DNA of 64,000 nucleotides from CALJFL01 sp963669435. Lineage in GTDB: Bacteria; Pseudomonadota; Gammaproteobacteria; Pseudomonadales; Halieaceae. The notes under the pieces were generated by a model, which saw only the letters and a program-made list of their open reading frames with translations, did not search any database and had not been told where the DNA came from. The DNA lies in assembly GCA_963669435.1 (NCBI GenBank), contig OY770025.1:3906001-3970000 (forward strand), given 5' to 3'. Below are positions 59,038 through 64,000 of this stretch, piece by piece (positions within the stretch are counted from its first letter, which is position 1; every line of letters starts with the position of its first letter). Made by a program: the position numbers and the translations under genes.

Positions 59038-60403
59038 CGGGGTGAGAGAGAGCGTACCGGAGCGGCTGCGTGAATTTATCGCCCGCTATGAAGTGCGGAT
59101 GGTACTGGCCTGCAGCCTGGCCGCTCTGCCTCCCTGGATTTTTGTCTGGATACTGGTGCTGGAAACCCCTCAACCGGCTGCGGCCATTGTGGCGCTGGGG
59201 GTGTTGAGTACAGCACTGATCTATTTACCCTGTCGGTACTTGTGGCTCAAATCAGTTCGGCCCTTTCTCACCATTAACAATCTGGTGCGTTCACTCAATG
59301 AAGGGGACTACTCGGTGCGGGGTATCGACATCGCCTACGGTGGCACCCCCGGGGAGGTGATTCAGGGCTTGAACGAGCTCAGTAACACCCTCAAGAAAAT
59401 GCGCCTGGGTGAACAAGAGGCACACCTGTTGTTAAGCCGTATGGTGGCTGAGGTAAACATTGCGGTGTTTATTTTTGATCGCTTGAATCGTCTGAAACTG
59501 GCTAATCCCGCCGCCTGCCAATTGTATGCTCGCGCTGAAGAAGACTTGTTATTGGAGTCCGCCACCGAGCTGGGACTGGACGAATTACTGCGCTCCTCCG
59601 GCGAATCCCATCGGCTGGTAGAACTCAGATTTCCCACCCGGATTGATCGCTTCAGTGCGCGTTCGGTGACTTTCCACAAAGATGGGCGTCCTCACCGGCT
59701 GCTGCTGGTATCAGATCTGGGTAAGCTATTGGCTGAGCAGGAACGCTCCTCCTGGCAGCAACTCCTGCAGGTACTTGGCCATGAAATAAACAACTCCCTT
59801 GTACCGATTAAATCATTGGCGGAAACCCTGCACACAGTTGTCGATAACGATCCCCTGCCCGAAGACTGGCAGCAGGATGTGAGTGGTGGACTGGACATTA
59901 TTTCTAATCGGGCCGGCGGCCTGCACCAGTTTGTGCAGGGCTATGCCGAACTCACGCGCCTGCCTTCGCCGCAGCCTGGACCCGTACCACTGCGCCGCTT
60001 GTTTGAACATGTGGTTACCCTGCTTGGCGCAGACCGGGTGCAACTGGAAGCCGATGCCAACACTGTGTGTAATGCCGACCCCTACCAGATGGAGCAGGTA
60101 CTGGTAAATTTGTTACAAAATGCACTGGAAGCAACGGCGGATAACTCGGGACAGATCGTTGCTCGCTGGCGTAACAGCGCCGCCGGTGTCGAGGTTGAGA
60201 TCGAAGATTGGGGCCTTGGTATCGCCAATCCCAGCAACCTGTTTGTACCCTTCTTTACCACCAAGCCCAATGGCTCGGGTATTGGTTTGCCACTGTGTCG
60301 TCAAATTCTCGAAAACCACCAGGGCTACATTCAGATCAGCAACGCCGAGAATCACACGGGCTGCCTGGTGAGACTTAACCTCCCTGCAGCCACTACACAC
60401 TGA
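59027..60403 (+). CDS. NtrY-like sensor histidine kinase
   Basis: 458 residues from ATG 59027, within the response-regulator end; a GTG at 59042 is an alternative. Two N-terminal membrane helices (about residues 22-42 and 47-67), a HAMP-like segment, a PAS-like domain (VAEVNIAVFIFDRLNRLKLANPAA), then a HisKA box with the phospho-histidine at about residue 252 (LGHEINNSLVPIKSLAETL), and an ATPase domain (NLLQNALEAT, EDWGLGI, GSGIGLPL). It forms a two-component pair with the upstream gene. Confidence 0.92.
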   Translation: MEIDGVRESVPERLREFIARYEVRMVLACSLAALPPWIFVWILVLETPQPAAAIVALGVLSTALIYLPCRYLWLKSVRPFLTINNLVRSLNEGDYSVRGIDIAYGGTPGEVIQGLNELSNTLKKMRLGEQEAHLLLSRMVAEVNIAVFIFDRLNRLKLANPAACQLYARAEEDLLLESATELGLDELLRSSGESHRLVELRFPTRIDRFSARSVTFHKDGRPHRLLLVSDLGKLLAEQERSSWQQLLQVLGHEINNSLVPIKSLAETLHTVVDNDPLPEDWQQDVSGGLDIISNRAGGLHQFVQGYAELTRLPSPQPGPVPLRRLFEHVVTLLGADRVQLEADANTVCNADPYQMEQVLVNLLQNALEATADNSGQIVARWRNSAAGVEVEIEDWGLGIANPSNLFVPFFTTKPNGSGIGLPLCRQILENHQGYIQISNAENHTGCLVRLNLPAATTH

Positions 60404-60428
60404 GTTTTATCGCGTTAGGCTCTGTCAT

Positions 60429-60463
60429 TGTCCATCGGCGGACACGGTGTCCACTGATGGACA
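60429..60463 (+). promoter_or_regulatory. Two tandem TGTCC-N6-GGACA palindromes (candidate activator sites)
   Basis: TGTCCATCGGCGGACA (60429-60444) and TGTCCACTGATGGACA (60448-60463) are each perfect five-base inverted repeats with a six-base spacer; centres are 19 bp apart. They lie 65-100 bp upstream of the sigma54 promoter, the usual place for enhancer binding, and just downstream of the two-component genes. Confidence 0.75.
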
Positions 60464-60526
60464 CATGAAAGGCTCCTCGGATTAAACCAAAACAATAATT
60501 TCTATATTTTTTATGGGTTTATGATT

Positions 60527-60543
60527 TTGGCCCGAAACTTGTA
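60527..60543 (+). promoter_or_regulatory. Sigma54 (-24/-12) promoter for the efflux genes
   Basis: TTGGCCCGAAACTTGTA fits the -24/-12 consensus (TGGCACG-N4-TTGCA) with GG at 60529-60530, ten bases, then GT at 60541-60542 in place of GC. A transcript would begin near 60553, in front of a CGGAG ribosome site and the adaptor ATG at 60575. Confidence 0.7.
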
Positions 60544-60574
60544 TCTAGCAAGATGAGTTTTCGGAGAAATCGCC

Positions 60575-61828
60575 ATGGACATCAAACGCGAGGGCAACCA
60601 GCGCAAAAAGACAATACAGCGCCTGCGCTTACCGCTGCTGGGTCTTTTGGTTATTGCCTGCGCGGCCTTCGCCATCACGCTGCGCGGCCCTAACCTGCCC
60701 GAACTGGATAAGCGCGCGGTGGTTACCGGCCTGGTACAGCAGGGCGATATGCTGAGAAAGGTGCGCGGCCCCGGCAATCTGGTGGCCCGTGATATCCGCT
60801 GGCTGACTGCCCGCACTCCCGGACGTGTAGACCGCGTCTATGTCGAAGCCGGTGAGGCCGTTACCCCCTCTACGGTGCTGCTTACCCTGGCTAACCCTCA
60901 AATCGAACAACAGGTTCGCGAAGCACTGCTGGACCTTAAGGCCGCAGAAGCTGAACACCAGGCACTGCTGGCGCGCCTGGAAGATGAGCAGTTGTCACTG
61001 AAGGCCAGCATAGTGCAGATAGACGCAGATCTTAAACATGCCCGCTTCCGTTACGAAGCGGAGGCGTCACTCGAAGGCTCCAGCGCCGTATCACTGCTGG
61101 ACCTCGAGGAGTCACGCCTGCTCGCCGATCAACTGCAGATGCGCAAGAACGTAGAAAATGCCCGTCTTGATGCCTTGCCCCGTTTGCACGATGCGCAGAT
61201 CTCCGCGAGCTCGACCAGGCTGGAGTTGCTCAACGAACGGCTGGCGCTGCAGCGAGAGCTGGAAGCTTCAATGCATATTCGCGCCGGTATTGAGGGTGTG
61301 CTGCAGGAAGTGGCGGTAGAGCAAGGTCAGCGACTCGCCGTGGGTGCGGTGTTGGCCCGGGTAGCCAATCCGCGAGACCTGAAAGCGGAACTGAGAATTT
61401 CCGAAATCATGGCAAGAGAAGTTGCTGTCCAACAGATCGTGTCGGTCGATACCCGACACGGTGTGGTGGAGGGCCGCGTCATTCGCATTGATCCGGCTGT
61501 TGAAAATGGCACCGTCACCGTGGACGTCGGCTTCAGCGCCACGCTACCTGCTTCTGCTCGACTGGCACAGAGTGTAGACGCTGTCATTGAGATTGAGCGG
61601 CTATCCGACGTCGTCTACATCGAGCGCCCCAGTGGTGTTCAAGCCGATTCCAGCAGCAGTCTGTTTGTCCTGAGTCCGGGTTCTGACACCGCCGAGCGTC
61701 GCTCTGTCAGGCTGGGTCGGGGCTCGGTCAATCAGATTGAAGTGGTCGACGGTCTGGCGATCGGCGACGAGGTCATTCTCAGCGATACCAGCAACTACAC
61801 AGAATTCGCCAATATACGGCTGCAGTAA
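60575..61828 (+). CDS. HlyD-family periplasmic adaptor subunit
   Basis: 417 residues. One N-terminal membrane helix (LPLLGLLVIACAAFAITL), then barrel-sandwich/lipoyl-like segments (VRGPGNLVARDIRWLTARTPGRVDRVYVEAGEAV) and a long coiled-coil helical hairpin (about residues 110-215). Such adaptors link an inner-membrane transporter to an outer-membrane channel. No TolC-like gene is inside the window. Directly under the sigma54 promoter and upstream of an ABC ATPase and permease, so a MacAB-like export or efflux system. Confidence 0.9.
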   Translation: MDIKREGNQRKKTIQRLRLPLLGLLVIACAAFAITLRGPNLPELDKRAVVTGLVQQGDMLRKVRGPGNLVARDIRWLTARTPGRVDRVYVEAGEAVTPSTVLLTLANPQIEQQVREALLDLKAAEAEHQALLARLEDEQLSLKASIVQIDADLKHARFRYEAEASLEGSSAVSLLDLEESRLLADQLQMRKNVENARLDALPRLHDAQISASSTRLELLNERLALQRELEASMHIRAGIEGVLQEVAVEQGQRLAVGAVLARVANPRDLKAELRISEIMAREVAVQQIVSVDTRHGVVEGRVIRIDPAVENGTVTVDVGFSATLPASARLAQSVDAVIEIERLSDVVYIERPSGVQADSSSSLFVLSPGSDTAERRSVRLGRGSVNQIEVVDGLAIGDEVILSDTSNYTEFANIRLQ

Positions 61829-61862
61829 TCAACCCATTCCAACAAGTAAAACGGGAGCAGGC

Positions 61863-62588
61863 ATGACAACGTCCTCACTTATTACGGTGAACAACCTGAA
61901 GAAGGTTTACCTGACCGACGATCTGGAAACCCATGCCTTAAGTGACGTGTACTTCTCGATAGAGCGCGGGGAGTACGTCACCTTTGCCGGTCCCTCGGGC
62001 TGTGGCAAAACCACCTTGCTGGGTATTCTCGGTTTGCTGGATACTCCCAGCGAAGGTGAGTACACGCTGAACAGCCACAATGTATCCAAGCTGAGTTTTG
62101 ACGAGCGCGCGGATATTCGCAATGCCGAGATTGGCTTTATTTTTCAGGCCTTTAATCTGATCAGTGATCTCACTGTGTTCGAAAACGTCGAACTGCCTCT
62201 CAACTACCGCGACATGAAAAAAGCCGAGCGCAAAGATCGCGTGATGAGCTGCCTGGAGAAGGTCGGTATGGCCCACCGGGTGCATCACTACCCGGCCCAG
62301 CTCTCGGGCGGGCAACAGCAGCGGGTGGCGGTCGCGCGGGCGTTGGTAGGCGATCCCGCCATTCTGCTGGCGGACGAGCCCACCGGTAATCTCGATTCAC
62401 AAAATGGCGGTCAGGTGATGGAGATTCTCAGCGAATTGCATATGGATGGCGCGACCATCTGCATGGTGACCCACGACAATCGCTACTCAGACCTGTCCCA
62501 ACGCACTATTCAGCTACTGGATGGACAGGTTGTGGACGAGGCCAAAGGCGGCGAAACCCTCAGCAATATCAACCAGATTTCTGCCTGA
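61863..62588 (+). CDS. MacB/LolD-type ABC transporter ATPase
   Basis: 241 residues from ATG 61863, preceded by GGGAGCAGG. Walker A GPSGCGKTTLLGILGLLD, Q-loop FQAFNLISDL, signature LSGGQQQRVAVARAL, Walker B ILLADEPTGNLD. The family includes the ATPases of MacB- and FtsX-type mechanotransmission transporters. It is 35 bases after the adaptor gene and 15 before the permease, one operon. Confidence 0.93.
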   Translation: MTTSSLITVNNLKKVYLTDDLETHALSDVYFSIERGEYVTFAGPSGCGKTTLLGILGLLDTPSEGEYTLNSHNVSKLSFDERADIRNAEIGFIFQAFNLISDLTVFENVELPLNYRDMKKAERKDRVMSCLEKVGMAHRVHHYPAQLSGGQQQRVAVARALVGDPAILLADEPTGNLDSQNGGQVMEILSELHMDGATICMVTHDNRYSDLSQRTIQLLDGQVVDEAKGGETLSNINQISA

Positions 62589-62603
62589 TTACCGGAGTTG
62601 GCG

Positions 62604-64000
62604 ATGGACATCTTGCTCAAGGAAGTTCGGCACGCACTGCGTTCGTTGTTGCGCGCACCGGTGTTCACCAGTGTGGCGGTGCTGTGTCTGACGCTGGCCA
62701 TCGGCGCGGTCACCACCATCTATTCGGTGTTTCACGCAGTCATGCTGAATCCTTTCCCCTTTCATGAACCCGACCGCGTGGTGCAGATAGGTACGGTGGT
62801 ATACGAGTATGACCCGGGCAATGATCCGCGCCTGTCCATGCGCCAGCCGAACTGGGAATACTTTCGCGACAACCAGACAGTATTTGATGAAGCCTACCTG
62901 GCAGCCTTTACCTCATTCGCCATCACCGACGTAGAAAATCCTTTTCAGCTTTTGGGTACGGTGGCCAGTCCCGGGGTGCCATCTATGCTGGGTATGCAGG
63001 CTGAGATGGGACGGATACTGGGAGCTGATGATGAAAACAGCGATGTAGCACTGTTAAGTTACGGCGCCTGGCAGGAGAACTTTGGCGGTGAGCCCAATAT
63101 TGTAGGCAGGGTGATCAATGTCGATGGTAATCCCCATGAGGTCGTCGGTGTGTTGCAACGCGACCATCAGTATTTTGCCCAGGCTGACATCATGGTGCCG
63201 ATGCACGCAAGGTACAACGAGGTGGATAACGCCACCACCATCTCCATCAATATTCTGGGCCGACTAAGAGCGGGCGAAAGTATCGAGATGGTCAACGAAC
63301 GGCTGCGGACACTGTCAGTCCAGGCCAAGTCGGTGTTCCCCAGTATCTTCACCACCTATCGCTTCCACGCTATGTCCATCACCGACCTCGCTTCATTGGG
63401 TGGCACGGATTTCGTGATGAATATCTTGCTGGCATCTGTGCTGGCCCTGTTGTTAATCGCCATCGCCAACGTGGCAAACCTGATGTTGATCCGTGTGCAC
63501 AAGCAGGAACAGGAACTGGCCATACGGTCTGCCCTCGGTGCACGCCGGCACCATATCGTGCGACGCCTAATGATCGAGAACTGTCTGCTGGGTATGTCGG
63601 GTATTGTTCTGGGCACGCTGGCAGCCTATGGTCTGCTGCCAGTACTGGTAGAGCAGATGGGCGCGATGATTCCCAACCCCGACCGGGTGAGTCTTAACCT
63701 GCCGGTGTTCGGGTTCGCCATTGTCATCACTGCGGGAACCGTTCTTCTGGTGGGCATTATTCCGGCCTATCGGGCGACTCGCTTGAGCCTGGCTGGTGCG
63801 CTGCGCGAAGGCGGCAACAAGGGCATGATGGGCGGTGGTGCCAGCATCCGCAAGGTACTTGTGGCGGGTGAAGTTGCCATCGCCTTTGTGTTGCTGGTCA
63901 GCGCCAGCCTGATGTTTCTCAGCTTCTATAATATTCAAAACATCGACCCTGGATACGATCCCGAGAACGTTCAAACCCTTGTGGTCAATGTACCTACCAG
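62604..64000 (+). CDS. MacB-like/ADOP-type ABC permease (5' part, cut by window end)
   Basis: 465 residues seen, running past the window edge. ATG 62604 has a GGAG site. The protein opens with a membrane helix (TSVAVLCLTLAIGAVTTIYSVFHAVML) and PFPFHEPDRVVQIG, then a periplasmic MacB_PCD-like domain, helices with IAIANVANLMLIRVHKQEQELAIRSALGARRHHIVRRL, the FtsX coupling signature, and a second half starting again near residue 415, as expected for a permease with two FtsX-type modules. It would complete an export system with the two preceding genes. Confidence 0.88.
   Translation, partial: MDILLKEVRHALRSLLRAPVFTSVAVLCLTLAIGAVTTIYSVFHAVMLNPFPFHEPDRVVQIGTVVYEYDPGNDPRLSMRQPNWEYFRDNQTVFDEAYLAAFTSFAITDVENPFQLLGTVASPGVPSMLGMQAEMGRILGADDENSDVALLSYGAWQENFGGEPNIVGRVINVDGNPHEVVGVLQRDHQYFAQADIMVPMHARYNEVDNATTISINILGRLRAGESIEMVNERLRTLSVQAKSVFPSIFTTYRFHAMSITDLASLGGTDFVMNILLASVLALLLIAIANVANLMLIRVHKQEQELAIRSALGARRHHIVRRLMIENCLLGMSGIVLGTLAAYGLLPVLVEQMGAMIPNPDRVSLNLPVFGFAIVITAGTVLLVGIIPAYRATRLSLAGALREGGNKGMMGGGASIRKVLVAGEVAIAFVLLVSASLMFLSFYNIQNIDPGYDPENVQTLVVNVPT

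Noticed and set aside
1..64000. CRISPR arrays, insertion sequences, prophage genes, rRNA genes
   Set aside because: None seen: no regularly spaced repeats other than the tRNA-tail array, no transposase or phage motifs, no rRNA signature sequence.

Overview
The window reads as a chromosomal segment of a marine gammaproteobacterium, most likely from the Cellvibrionales/Halieaceae-Spongiibacteraceae side of the class. Grounds: moderately high GC, frequent GTG/TTG starts, a Na+-translocating NQR operon, CsiV, a topA-to-lexA neighbourhood, and gene order that from memory strongly recalls the Pseudomonas aeruginosa block PA3011-PA2977 (topA, two small conserved genes, lexA, MTIP, csiV, mfd, gap, nqrA-F, lolCDE, comEC, exbB/exbD, msbA, lpxK, kdsB, ptp, murB). 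The taxon is an inference from gene content; no database search was possible.

Layout. 1-3.2 kb: a truncated GDSL esterase lipoprotein, ompW behind a perfect FNR/Anr box, and a saccharopine-dehydrogenase-like reductase. 3.4-8.2 kb: SRP RNA, dnaX (with an intact E. coli-type slippery site), ybaB, recR, rnd, ycgL and ycgN, tightly packed on the plus strand. 8.2-12.2 kb: a small membrane protein, a membrane-anchored vWA protein, a MoxR AAA+ ATPase and a CoxE-like vWA protein. 12.1-18.7 kb: a TrmH-type methyltransferase, a glutaredoxin-like protein, a universal stress protein (FNR-like box upstream), topA with its usual small neighbours, and lexA with three tandem SOS-like boxes. 18.7-25.2 kb: an envelope cluster (FadL-like barrel, second barrel, patatin lipoprotein, periplasmic protein, DUF6763-like protein, MscS channel) between lexA and the MTIP gene, where Pseudomonas carries psrA and nagZ.

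25.2-54.6 kb is a long housekeeping block: MTIP, csiV, mfd, gap, the complete nqrABCDEF-apbE-nqrM operon with an intrinsic terminator buried in the start of apbE, lolCDE, a DUF2062 protein, comEC, exbB/exbD, msbA, lpxK, kdsB, an LMW phosphatase, murB, uvrC and pgsA. 54.7-57.5 kb is accessory-looking: a TlpA-like thioredoxin, tRNA-Cys followed by three 79-bp tandem repeats that each carry the last 21 nt of the tRNA gene, an orphan C-terminal fragment of an outer-membrane transporter, a LysR regulator and a small TPR-like protein.

57.6-64 kb: an NtrX-like sigma54 response regulator and NtrY-like kinase, then two TGTCC-N6-GGACA palindromes and a -24/-12 promoter, then an HlyD adaptor, a MacB-like ATPase and a permease cut by the window end. 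This looks like a self-contained sigma54-controlled efflux or envelope-stress locus. The most noteworthy items are the tRNA-tail repeats, the sigma54 circuit, the terminator inside apbE, the two FNR boxes at promoter-perfect spacing, the dnaX frameshift site, and a possible AUC start codon on the methyltransferase gene.
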